This document shows, piece by piece, positions 31,880 through 38,826 of a stretch of 38,826 nucleotides of DNA. The notes below the pieces were generated by a model that ran no database searches, had not been told where the DNA came from, and worked only from the letters and a program-made list of their open reading frames with translations. Position numbers and translations under genes: made by a program. Each line of letters starts with the position of its first letter. Within the stretch, counting starts at the first letter, position 1. The DNA is from DATEVL01 sp035281845 (GTDB taxonomy: Bacteria; Chloroflexota; Anaerolineae; Anaerolineales; E44-bin32): positions 1 through 38,826 of the forward strand of contig DATEVL010000009.1 in the NCBI GenBank assembly GCA_035281845.1, read 5' to 3'.

Positions 31880-32683
31880 GTGACCGCCTCTCCTGGCCGA
31901 GCCTTGGTCGCCTTTCTTCTGGCTTTGTCCATCGCCGCCTGCGGGCGAACGTCGGCCCCCGCCTCCAGCGGCGCGCCCGGCGTCATTCGAGTCGGCTACT
32001 TCCCGAACATCACACACTCCCAGGCCTTGCTGGGCCTGGCCCGCGGCGATTTCGCCAAAGCTCTCGGTCCGGAAACGCAGATTGAAACCACGACATTCAA
32101 CGCCGGGCCGTCGGTGATCGAAGCTCTGTTCGCCAATCAGATCGACCTGGCCTACATCGGCCCGAATCCTGCGATCAACGGCTACGTCCAGTCGGGCGGC
32201 GAGGCCTTGCGCATCGTGGCGGGGGCCACCAGCGGTGGGGCGGCGTTCGTCGTTCGTCCCGATGCCGGGATCGAGACCCCGGACGACCTCCATGGGAAGA
32301 CTCTCGCCTCGCTGCAGTTGGGCAATACCCAGGACGTCGCCTTGGGCGGTTATCTGGAATCGAATGGTCTGAAAACGGTCGAACAAGGCGGCGATGTCGA
32401 AGTCGTCAACGCCGCCAATCCCCAGATCCTCGACCTGTTCCGCTTGGGCCAGATCGACGGAGCCTGGGTGCCGGAGCTATGGCCGAACTACCTCTTCCCT
32501 TCCCCGGGGGAAGTAGGGGCGTCACTCGTCTCGGGACTCCGCGACGGGACTTTCTCCATCGGGATCCGGGCCAGCGTCGTCCGACTGATTCAAGGTTACG
32601 CCATCTCCTTGGTCCTCGGCCTTACCCTCGGCCTGCTGATGGCGCAGACCCGCTGGCTGAAGGACACGCTGGCCTGGCCGTGA
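31880..32683 (+). pseudogene. Fusion of ABC solute-binding protein (N part) and ABC permease (N part)
   Basis: 267 codons in one frame. Residues 1 to about 197 are a TauA/SsuA-type solute-binding lipoprotein: a signal with lipobox IAAC, then IRVGYFPNITHSQALLGLARGDF, NQIDLAYIGPNPAINGYVQ, TPDDLHGKTLASLQLGNTQDVALGGYL and LGQIDGAWVPELW. From there the frame continues as the beginning of an SsuC/TauC-type permease: LWPNYLFPSPGEVGASLVSGLRDG and the first transmembrane helices VVRLIQGYAISLVLGLTLGLL. The missing parts are the C-terminal lobe of the binding protein, any ATPase gene and the first permease helix. The junction is at about 32470-32485. The frame then stops at TGA 32681. GTG 31880 has GGGAG upstream. 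The import system is almost certainly dead. Confidence 0.75.
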
Positions 32684-33156
32684 TGGGGTTGCAGGCGCTG
32701 CCCAGCATCTGCTGGCTGCCCCTGGCCTTGCTCTGGTTCGGGCTCAGCCCGAAAGCGATCCTATTCGTCGTGGTCATGGGTTCGGTGCTGGCGATCACCC
32801 AGGCCACGGAGGACGGTGTGCGCAATACCTCCCCGGTATATTTGCGAGCGGCGCGCAACCTGGGGGCTCGCGGCTGGCAGATGTATCTGTTCGTGATCCT
32901 GCCTTCGGCGCTGCCGTCGATCATCACCGGGATGAAACTCGGCTGGTCTTTTGCCTGGCGCTCTCTCCTCGCCGGAGAGCTGCTCTACACCCTCCCCGGT
33001 CTGGGGTACCTGCTGACGATGGGTCGCGAGCTGAACGACATGGGCCGGGTCGTGGCGGTGATGTTGGTGATCATCACCCTCGGCCTGCTGACCGACAAGA
33101 TCTTCTTCGGCCAACTCGAGCGCCGAGTGCGCGAACGCTGGGGCCTGCTGACGTAG
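32680..33156 (+). pseudogene. ABC permease (SsuC/TauC type), C-terminal remainder after frameshift
   Basis: The permease sequence continues here in another frame: VMGLQALPSICWLPLALLWFGLS, the EAA loop region NTSPVYLRAARNLGARGWQMYLFVILPSALPSIITGMKLGWSFAWRSLLAGELL, and the final helix VVAVMLVIITLGLLTDKIFF. Joining LKDTLAWP (end of the previous frame) to VMGLQALP requires one missing base at about 32679-32681. A stop-start overlap TGATG (32681-32685) would permit restart at ATG 32683, but the product would lack the first helices. Together with the upstream fusion this marks a decayed sulfonate/nitrate/taurine-type transporter. Confidence 0.8.
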
Positions 33157-33244
33157 TCGAGCCGGAGGCCAAAAGTCGGGCGATGTAGTTCGGCGGCCTT
33201 TCGCGATTCCTCATCAGCCTTTTGGCGGCGCGAGGCGCAGTCCT

Positions 33245-33273
33245 CCTTCGCGGACGAAGGCCCTGCCGGCAGG
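33245..33273. terminator. Tandem hairpins between convergent genes
   Basis: CCTTCG-CGGA-CGAAGG (33245-33260) and the palindrome CCTGCCGGCAGG (33262-33273), directly against the stop of the exonuclease gene. No T-run. Confidence 0.4.
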
Positions 33274-34509
33274 CTAGCTGTGAGCGGCCTTTCGGTTCAA
33301 CCTGTGAATCCGGTGCTCGATGGACTCTTCGGCTGTTCGTCGGCGCCAGTCGGCCGGCCAGGTCTCGAGGCTGCGCCGCGCCCGCTCGGCCCAAAGCAGC
33401 GCCTGTTCCGGGTAGCGCACCTGCCACTCATAGAATTTGGCCAGCTCGATCGCCGGCGTCGGATCCGCGGGCGATAACGCCCCCCACTCGTCCCAACCCG
33501 AGATCGCCTCCGCCCGCCGCCCGGCGCCCTTGAGGAGCATGGTGTATCCGCTGAGCGCGTCCCGCCGCGTCCAGGGGTCGGTCGACTCCAAGGCCGCCAG
33601 ATAGTAGCGCTCGGCTTCGTTCCGGCGGCCGAGGCGGTCGTGCCAACGCGCCAGGGCCAGCGCCTCGGATTCGGAAAGTCCGCCGGTATCGGCAGCGTGG
33701 CGATCCAGGACGTGTGCCGCCAACCCAACCAGAGACAGAACGTCCTGGACATTGTGATAGACGATCCGTCGAATGCCTTCCGTCCGACCCGAGTGCAAAT
33801 AGTCGAGATAGATCTCGGGGATTTCGGCTCCCGGCACATCCAGCTCCTGACGCCGCACCCCCAACAACTCGGCCTCGAGCGTGCTCAGGGAGCAATCCGG
33901 GAGACTGTGGCGCCAGAGACGCCGGGCGGGGAATAGCAGGTCCAGCTGCGGCAGATCGGTCAGACGCCAGTGTCGGCGCAGTCCGGCGACGTAGCGCATT
34001 TCGAGCAGCGGCATGTCGAAGCGCTGACCGTTGAACGTGACGAATCCGCCGGCGGGCTCCAGGTCCTCCTGCAGCGCCAGCAACATCGCCGCTTCCTCGG
34101 AAGGGTCGCGTAGGAAATATTGTCGAACACGAAACTCGCCTTCGACGAAGCGGCCGATTCCCACCAGGAAGACCAGCGTTCCGGCGCCTCCGGCCAGCCC
34201 GGTCGTCTCGGTGTCGAGGTAGGCGAGCTGCTCCGGGCCGATCGTCGTGAGCCCGGATTGCTGGGCGACGTCCGCCGCCAAACCCGGCTCGTACCCAAGG
34301 GCGGCGTGCAACGGCCATCGACCGTGCTCGTGCTCGAGGGGAAACGTCACTTCGATTCGGTAGGCCGTGCCACGCGCCGTGGCGACTTCTTCGCCATCCG
34401 GCAGGCTGTCGGCCAGGTTCGTGTCCGGGTCGCTGCGAGGCACGCGGCGCGCGGGGCGACGGCCAACTCGCTCAAATCGTCTTCGCAGTTCTTCCGGTGA
34501 TGCCGACAT
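33274..34509 (-). CDS. YprB-type ribonuclease H-fold exonuclease domain protein with helical-repeat tail
   Basis: 411 residues. The central part is a DEDD/RNase H-like domain of the YprB family: YLDTETTGLAGGAGTLVFLVGIG carries the first two acids (DxE), FVTFNGQRFDMPLLEMRY the third, and YHNVQDVLSLVGL the last acid region. The C-terminal third (EALALARWHDRLGRRNEAERYYLAALESTDPWTRRDALSGYTMLLKGAGRRAEAISGWDEW) looks like two or three TPR-type helical repeats. Substrate unknown, nucleic acid probable. ATG 34509 has GAGGCG upstream and begins the family-like MSASPEELRRRFERVGRR; the open frame continues to 34596. A TATAAT box (minus strand) lies at 34577-34582. Confidence 0.8.
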   Translation of the reverse strand: MSASPEELRRRFERVGRRPARRVPRSDPDTNLADSLPDGEEVATARGTAYRIEVTFPLEHEHGRWPLHAALGYEPGLAADVAQQSGLTTIGPEQLAYLDTETTGLAGGAGTLVFLVGIGRFVEGEFRVRQYFLRDPSEEAAMLLALQEDLEPAGGFVTFNGQRFDMPLLEMRYVAGLRRHWRLTDLPQLDLLFPARRLWRHSLPDCSLSTLEAELLGVRRQELDVPGAEIPEIYLDYLHSGRTEGIRRIVYHNVQDVLSLVGLAAHVLDRHAADTGGLSESEALALARWHDRLGRRNEAERYYLAALESTDPWTRRDALSGYTMLLKGAGRRAEAISGWDEWGALSPADPTPAIELAKFYEWQVRYPEQALLWAERARRSLETWPADWRRRTAEESIEHRIHRLNRKAAHS

Positions 34510-34576
34510 CTCGCCTCGGAGAATCGTCACGTGCAGCGGGTGATTTTCATCGTAGGGCCCATCCGAGCCGGAGCGT

Positions 34577-34582
34577 ATTATA
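34577..34582 (-). promoter_or_regulatory. -10 box of the YprB-like gene
   Basis: TATAAT on the minus strand, 68 bp before ATG 34509. The plus strand reads TATTAT one base to the left, so a second, divergent promoter is possible. No clear -35 on either side. Confidence 0.4.
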
Positions 34583-34588
34583 GCCAGC

Positions 34589-34689
34589 GGAGACAAGATA
34601 CGGGCACCCCATTGCCAATCACTGTCTCCTCCTTTGGCGAAGGCTTCCGCCGGGTTACCCCCCTCACCGCCCCGGCGGAGGCTTTTTTT
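34589..34689 (+). ncRNA. Candidate small RNA ending at an orphan terminator
   Basis: There is no plus-strand gene for more than 1.4 kb upstream, yet a strong plus-strand terminator stands at 34643-34689. In front of it GGAGAC (34589-34594) pairs with GTCTCC (34624-34629), giving a 5' hairpin with a 29-nt loop. The RNA would be about 100 nt. The divergent TATTAT (34576-34581) could serve as its -10, though only if the start is just downstream. No known RNA family is recognised. Confidence 0.35.
34643..34689 (+). terminator. Strong rho-independent terminator without an obvious gene
   Basis: Stem GCTTCCGCCGGG (34643-34654) with CCCGGCGGAGGC (34671-34682), 12 pairs with one G-U, 16-nt loop, then seven T residues. 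Confidence 0.8.
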
Positions 34690-34991
34690 AACTCAAGTAG
34701 CCCAAGTTGACCGTGCGACCGCCGGCCCGGGGAAGATCCTCCTCGCTGAGCAAAGGGCCGAGCCAACGGCGGGGCCCGTAGTCCTTCGCTTCGCTCAGGA
34801 TCGCATCGAAGCGCCCTTCGACATGGTCCCGAGGTCGCCGAGGGAAAACATCCCGAGCCATCGGGAGGGACTGCGGCCGGAGAGGCGTCCCAAAGGTTTG
34901 ATGGTGAGAGGCGGCCTCCGCTCAGGGAGGAAATCGTCCGCGCTCAGTGGAGAGCGCTGCGTTTGAGATGTGCGAGCAGTTGAGCGGTGCC

Positions 34992-35019
34992 GTAGGGGCA
35001 CGGCATGCCGTGCCCCTAC
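34992..35019. repeat. Perfect 28-bp palindrome, GTAGGGGCACGGC family
   Basis: GTAGGGGCACGGCA followed directly by its complement. Same arm as the hairpin at 16210-16289. Confidence 0.85.
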
Positions 35020-35196
35020 AATGGATCGCCCCGGATGTCGTCTTCGTTTCGGTCGGGGACGGCAACGCCGGGCCCGGGACCACGTCCCTCTTGCACGCGA
35101 AGTCTCCGCGAGCCTTCCCTTTCGAACCAAGGAGTTGCAGGCCACGCGGTGGTAGGGTCCCCCGCGGAGGCGAGCCCGAGGCGGTAGCCGAGGCCT

Positions 35197-35238
35197 CACC
35201 CCTTCGGGTGCCCTGAAGAGGGTAGAGGGCGAAGGGCG
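35197..35238 (-). repeat. Hairpin-forming repeat element, copy D
   Basis: 42 bp matching the reverse complement of 28033-28074; contains one CACCCCTTCGGG unit. Confidence 0.75.
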
Positions 35239-35328
35239 TGGCCGAAGCGGGGCCAAATCCTGAAGGCCGACATGAAACGGAATCGTCGCTTATGGAGGAC
35301 GAGTCGCGAAGCGACCGGGCAAGTTGAG

Positions 35329-37248
35329 TTACGCCTCCGCCCGCGGCAGGACGACGGTGAAGGTCGTCCCCTGGCCGAGCTGCGAATCGACCCAGATGCG
35401 CCCCTGGTGATTGTCGACGATCGATTTGACGATGGACAACCCTAGTCCGGTGCCGCCGCTATCTTCCGGCACGTTGCTCCCGCGATAGAACTTGTCGAAG
35501 ATATAGGCTTGGTCGGCGGCGGGGATGCCAGGACCGCTGTCGCTGATCCGCAAGATCACTTGATCACCTTTGGCCCCGGCCTGGACCTCGAGGCGGCCTC
35601 CCGCGGGGGTGTATTTGATGGCGTTCTCCAGCAGGTTGCCAATCATCTGCCGTAAACGAAACGGGTCGCCGCGCACCATCGGCAGATCATCCGGCAGGTT
35701 GGGCTCGATCGTCAGGCGCTTCACCTCGGCCGCGCTGCGCAGGCCGTCCAGCGCGTAGCGTGCCAATACCGAGATCGGTGTCACCTCCCGGGTGGCGTCG
35801 AGCCCGGCTTCGATGCGCCCCAGGTCGAGCAAGTCGCTGACGAGCCGCGTCATCTGGTCGACTGACAATCGGACCCGGCGAATGAATTCACGTTGCTGGT
35901 CGTTGACCGTGCCGGCCCGCTCGATCAGCTCGACGTATCCCAGGATGGCCGTCAGCGGCGAACGCAGATCGTGGGAAACCGTCGTGACGAATTCCGACTT
36001 GATTCGGTCGAGCTCCTTGAGGTGAGTGATGTCGTGCATCACGATCGCCTGGCCGACCTCGGGGATCAGGCTGCGCAGCGCGCTGAAGATGCGGCCATCC
36101 GGCGCTTCCAGCTCCTCCCGGCGCGGGCCCTCGCTCCCCGTCCTCACCAAGGCCAGCAAGCGCGGATCCTCGACGGCCTCGGACAGCGATCGACCGACGA
36201 CGTCGCCTTCGACATGGTAGATCTGGCGAGCGGCGCGATTGATCAGGATTACACGGTTCTCCGGATCGAGCACGATTACCCCGCTCTCGGTCTGGGTCAG
36301 AATGGTCTCGAGCTTGCCGCGCTCGGCCTCGCTCGTCTGGTAGAGCTGGGCATTGTCAATGGCGATGGCGGCGTAGTCGGCCATCGCTACCATCACCTTC
36401 TCATCTTCATCGGTCAGCACCCGGCCAGCCTTGCGATTGTCGACTCCCAGGACACCGATCGTCTTGCCGCGCACCCGCAGGGGGACATAGAGCAGCGAGT
36501 GCACCAGATAGGCCGTCTTGATCTTCTGGGGCGACCGCTCATCGACCAGGACCGGTTCGCCGTTGGCGATGACTTGCCCGGCCAGCGAATCCTGCACGTG
36601 TAGCCGGAAGGTTCGGGCGAACTCTTCGTCGAAGTTCTTCGACGCCCGCATGTAGAGTTCACCGGTTCGCGGGTCGAGCAACAAGAGGCTTCCTTCCTCG
36701 GCGCCGGTCAGGCGGACCGCGGCTTCGACGACGGTGGTCAAGACCGAATCCAGGTCGAGGACGGCCGTCACCGTGCGACCGATGAGGGACAGAGTCTCAA
36801 GCTCCTGCAACCGTCGCTCGAGACTCGCGGCCGATTGGCGAGCGTCGGCCTGATCCTGCTCCATCGCTCGCCAGCGCCGGCCTTCGGCAAGGGACCGGCC
36901 GACCGCCGCCAGCAGCTGCTCGGCCTCAAACGGCTTGGCCAGGAAGTCGGCGGCCCCGGCCCGCAGCGCCTCCACCGCCACCGGCTCTGACCCCTCGCTG
37001 GTCATCAGGATGACCGGCAGCGTCGGACGGTCTTGGCGAAGACGGCGGATCAGTTCCAGCCCCTGCAGGCCGGGCATCTGAAGGTCCGTAATGACGAGAT
37101 CGGGGAGTAGGTCGCGGGCCAGCGTCAGGGCCGACATGCCGTCGCCCACGCTGCGCACGTTGTAGCCGGCCGGGGTCAGCACGGCTTGTTCGAGAAATTC
37201 GCGGATTTCGCGGTTGTCGTCGGCGACGAGGATCAGGGGCGGAGCCAT
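35329..37248 (-). CDS. Hybrid sensor: REC-GAF-PAS-histidine kinase
   Basis: 639 residues. An N-terminal receiver domain (LILVADDNREIREFL, phospho-acceptor Asp in DLVITDLQMPG, Thr in LMTSEG, Lys in FLAKPF) is followed by a short coiled coil, a GAF domain (about residues 150-310: SLIGRTVTAVLDLDSVLTTVVEAAVRLTGAEEGSLLLL...), a PAS domain (LTQTESGVIVLDPENRVILINRAARQIY) and the kinase core. The H-box is FVTTVSHDLRSPLTAI; the N, G1 and G2 boxes are NLLENAIKYTP, ISDSGPGIP and GGTGLGLSIVKSIVDNHQG. No transmembrane segment, so the sensor is cytoplasmic. It lies downstream of the REC-GAF gene; before the IS630 remnant inserted, the two were about 22 bp apart and so probably one operon. ATG 37248 lacks a ribosome-binding site. 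Confidence 0.93.
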   Translation of the reverse strand: MAPPLILVADDNREIREFLEQAVLTPAGYNVRSVGDGMSALTLARDLLPDLVITDLQMPGLQGLELIRRLRQDRPTLPVILMTSEGSEPVAVEALRAGAADFLAKPFEAEQLLAAVGRSLAEGRRWRAMEQDQADARQSAASLERRLQELETLSLIGRTVTAVLDLDSVLTTVVEAAVRLTGAEEGSLLLLDPRTGELYMRASKNFDEEFARTFRLHVQDSLAGQVIANGEPVLVDERSPQKIKTAYLVHSLLYVPLRVRGKTIGVLGVDNRKAGRVLTDEDEKVMVAMADYAAIAIDNAQLYQTSEAERGKLETILTQTESGVIVLDPENRVILINRAARQIYHVEGDVVGRSLSEAVEDPRLLALVRTGSEGPRREELEAPDGRIFSALRSLIPEVGQAIVMHDITHLKELDRIKSEFVTTVSHDLRSPLTAILGYVELIERAGTVNDQQREFIRRVRLSVDQMTRLVSDLLDLGRIEAGLDATREVTPISVLARYALDGLRSAAEVKRLTIEPNLPDDLPMVRGDPFRLRQMIGNLLENAIKYTPAGGRLEVQAGAKGDQVILRISDSGPGIPAADQAYIFDKFYRGSNVPEDSGGTGLGLSIVKSIVDNHQGRIWVDSQLGQGTTFTVVLPRAEA

Positions 37249-37271
37249 GGGGCGCGGCGGTGGTGGCGGGC

Positions 37272-37464
37272 TAGCGTCCCGTTCCGTAAATAGCTTGGGT
37301 CATCGGGCGCGGCACGCTCCGCAGCTTCAAAGACCTAGTCGACAAGATCGACCACCTCGTCCAATACTGCAACCCCGGGTTGAGCCATTCGCGTGGACCA
37401 ACCCCGACTCGATCTTCGCCAAGCTCGAACGTCTTTTTCAACTTATCTCCGGAACGGGACGCTA
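37272..37464 (+). mobile_element. 189-bp IS630-type remnant (MITE-like) with terminal inverted repeats
   Basis: Ends GCGTCCCGTTCCGTAAATA (37274-37292) and the complement of GCGTCCCGTTCCGGAGATA (37444-37462) match at 17 of 19 positions and are flanked by TA on both sides (37272-37273, 37463-37464), the target duplication of IS630/Tc1 elements. The inside encodes the end of a DDE transposase in two frames: RGTLRSFKDLVDKIDHLVQYCN, then PFAWTNPDSIFAKLERLFQL, ending at a TAG inside the right end. The rest of the transposase is deleted and the fragment is frameshifted, so it cannot move itself. It sits exactly on the stop codon of the REC-GAF gene. Confidence 0.85.
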
Positions 37465-38634
37465 GGGCTCAACGCCCGGGCCGGCCTCGCGGACGGCGGC
37501 CGCGGAGAGCCGGCGCATCAGCTCCTCAATCGCCCGGCGGGCAGCCTCGAGAGAGGCCCTCAAGTGGGCGACATCGTTCTCGCCCACGGCCCGGGCCAAC
37601 TGCTGTTCGACCGCCACCAGGGTCTCGCGCAGGTCCGCTGCGGCTTCCGAATTGGCTGCTCCCCCCGCCTGATCGAGCACCCGCTGGAGATGGCGGGCAC
37701 GCTCCTCCAACGCCTGGAACAGGCGTGCATTCACCAGCGAAATGGAGGCGTAGTCGGCGACGGCTTCCAGCATGGCCTGCTCGCGTTCACTGAAGGGCCG
37801 CGAGTCTTGCCGGGCGACACAGATCACACCGATCGCCTGGTCGCGCGCCTTGATCGGCGCCAGTAAAGCGGCTTTGCCGAAGCGGGCGAGTTTGAACTGC
37901 CCCAGGCCTTCGCCGTGGATACTCAACGCCTCGCCGGACAGCATCACCAGGGAGCTCACCCCGTCATCCCATGGCTGATGCAGCTTGCCCGCCAACGCCG
38001 GTGGCAGATTCTTCTGCGCTCGCAAGACGAGCTGATCGGAGGTCTCTTCCTGCAGCAGCAGCCATCCCAGGTCGGCTTCGGTGACGTATTGGCTGCCTTC
38101 CATCAACTTGGCGAAGAGCTGGTTCTGATTGGTGGTCGAGGTCACCGCCTTTCCGATCCCGTAGAGGGTGGTGAGCTCGCGCACCCGGCGCTCGAGTTGA
38201 CGATTGCTCTCGGCCAGCTCGTCCGCCAACTGAGTCCGCTCATAGCGCACACGGACATCATTCAGTGCCCGTTCCACCGCCGCCACGACCTCGGCCTCGC
38301 GCAGTGGTTTGACCAAGTAGTCGCGGGCCCCGAGGCGGAACGCCTGCACGGCGTCCCCTTCCATCCCCTCGGGCGCGGTCACCAGCATCGGCACATCCAT
38401 CCCCTGCGAGCGCAGCGCGACAAGCAGGTCTTTGCCGGAGAGGCCCGGCAGCATCAGACTGGCGATGATCAGGTCGGGAGCGAAGTTGAGGGCTTGCTGG
38501 ATCGCGGCGCCGGCGTCCTCGGCGGTGGCCACCAGATACCCCATCGGTTCGAGCACCTGGCGCTCCAGCAGATCGAGCACATCCGGGTCCTCATCGACGA
38601 CCAGGACCCTTTCTCGCGCGGCGGAGCCGACCAT
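37462..38634 (-). CDS. REC-GAF response regulator-like protein
   Basis: 390 residues from ATG 38634 (399 from 38661). The receiver domain begins RERVLVVDEDPDVLDLLERQVLEPMGY. At the usual phospho-acceptor position the sequence is DLIIASLMLPG: the acceptor Asp is replaced by Ser (normal pattern DLIIxDhxMPG), while Lys of YLVKPL is kept. It may therefore be a pseudo-receiver. A coiled coil (ERTQLADELAESNRQLERRVRELTTLYGIGKAV) leads to a GAF domain (about residues 165-310), followed by another coiled coil. There is no kinase or DNA-binding output, so it likely signals through the neighbouring histidine kinase. The shorter start is preferred because a TATCAT-like box lies between the two candidates. 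The stop codon TAG at 37464-37462 was the insertion target of the IS630 remnant. Confidence 0.85.
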   Translation of the reverse strand: MVGSAARERVLVVDEDPDVLDLLERQVLEPMGYLVATAEDAGAAIQQALNFAPDLIIASLMLPGLSGKDLLVALRSQGMDVPMLVTAPEGMEGDAVQAFRLGARDYLVKPLREAEVVAAVERALNDVRVRYERTQLADELAESNRQLERRVRELTTLYGIGKAVTSTTNQNQLFAKLMEGSQYVTEADLGWLLLQEETSDQLVLRAQKNLPPALAGKLHQPWDDGVSSLVMLSGEALSIHGEGLGQFKLARFGKAALLAPIKARDQAIGVICVARQDSRPFSEREQAMLEAVADYASISLVNARLFQALEERARHLQRVLDQAGGAANSEAAADLRETLVAVEQQLARAVGENDVAHLRASLEAARRAIEELMRRLSAAAVREAGPGVEP

Positions 38635-38663
38635 GTGGGAAATGATAGCATGGAACATCAAGA

Positions 38664-38691
38664 CCAGTGGTCAGTGGTCAGTGGTCAGTGG
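38664..38691 (+). repeat. TGGTCAG tandem repeat
   Basis: Almost four head-to-tail copies of the heptamer CAGTGGT, of the same family as 13396-13497 and 17333-17443. It lies just upstream of the REC-GAF gene and next to the IS481-like end. Confidence 0.8.
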
Positions 38692-38701
38692 GTACGGTCC
38701 G

Positions 38702-38826
38702 GGTACATGGGTAACATGAGTCCAGGTACATGGGTGAAAGTCTCCGCGGGGAGAATGGACGTCGGGGAGGTGCCCGATGCCCTGGAGAGAGACCTGGCCC
38801 ATGCGAGAGCGTCTGTGGTTTGTGCA
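38702..38826 (+). mobile_element. Left end of an IS481-like element, cut by the window edge
   Basis: The direct repeat GGTACATGGGT occurs at 38702-38712 and 38725-38735, as expected for subterminal transposase sites, and is followed at 38777 by the start of a transposase frame. The right end is outside the window. Confidence 0.5.
38777..38826 (+). CDS. IS481-like transposase, first 16 codons
   Basis: ATG 38777 with GGGGAGG 6 nt upstream starts MPWRETWPMRERLWFV, which matches the conserved opening (MPWKExxPMxERxxFV) of IS481-family and related integrase-core transposases. The helix-turn-helix and the DDE catalytic domain are beyond the window. Only the N-terminal match supports the call; whether the gene is intact is unknown. 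Confidence 0.55.
   Translation, partial: MPWRETWPMRERLWFV

Larger units (their letters stand above)
34690..35328. other. Gene-free gap with repeats before the histidine kinase end
   Basis: Contains the 28-bp palindrome at 34992-35019 and tandem repeat copy D at 35197-35238, plus GCTTCGCTCAGGA-type stretches (about 34787-34800) common in repeat-rich genomes. Open frames here are repeat shadows. No gene is supported. Confidence 0.6.

Overview
This is a high-G+C bacterial chromosomal window carrying mostly housekeeping genes. The gene set points to a Chloroflexota (Anaerolineae-like) organism: spoVS, a DUF6391-type protein, ClpC, RadA, AmrB (MEMO-like), threonine/proline-rich secreted proteins and many dispersed GC-rich intergenic repeats. 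There is no rRNA, and I recognised no tRNA, so this placement is an inference from gene families only.

Left part (1-5.8 kb): the end of a hicB-like antitoxin and a hicA toxin gene broken by a nonsense codon, a repeat-filled gap, spoVS, DNA polymerase III delta' (holB, minus), a tRNA-dihydrouridine synthase, a DUF6391 membrane protein, DNA polymerase III delta (holA) and a concanavalin-like sugar-binding/hydrolase-fold protein. From 8.7 kb down to 6.1 kb on the minus strand lies a tight four-gene unit: an FtsK/SpoIIIE-like protein that has lost its Walker A loop, two small proteins joined by 4-nt ATGA overlaps, and an alpha/beta hydrolase. A near-consensus promoter overlapped by a perfect inverted repeat stands upstream.

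Middle (8.7-25 kb): amrB, a CNNM/CorC-like membrane protein and priA overlap by 4 nt each and form one operon. Then come an NTF2-like protein, an ABC1/UbiB kinase carrying a copy of a dispersed repeat inside its reading frame, a small helical protein, a DUF4352-like lipoprotein, and a replication/repair stretch on the minus strand (dnaA; radA with an HD-domain hydrolase). A secreted gluzincin (peptidase MA) overlaps an oligopeptide-type ABC solute-binding lipoprotein.

Right part (25-38.8 kb): clpC and rpsA (minus); a chlI/chlD-type chelatase locus (plus) in which the AAA+ half and the VWA half are in different frames, joined exactly by a -1 step at an A9 run (probable programmed frameshift); a decayed aliphatic-sulfonate/nitrate-type ABC transporter in which the solute-binding protein is fused to the permease and the permease is then frameshifted; a YprB-type RNase H-fold exonuclease; and a REC-GAF / REC-GAF-PAS-histidine kinase pair interrupted by a 189-bp IS630-type remnant inserted at the TA of a stop codon. 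The window ends in the first codons of an IS481-like transposase.

The gaps between genes hold at least four dispersed repeat families. The most interesting items are the chelatase frameshift site, the Walker-less FtsK-like operon with its operator, the repeat family that enters a coding region, and the miniature IS630 element.
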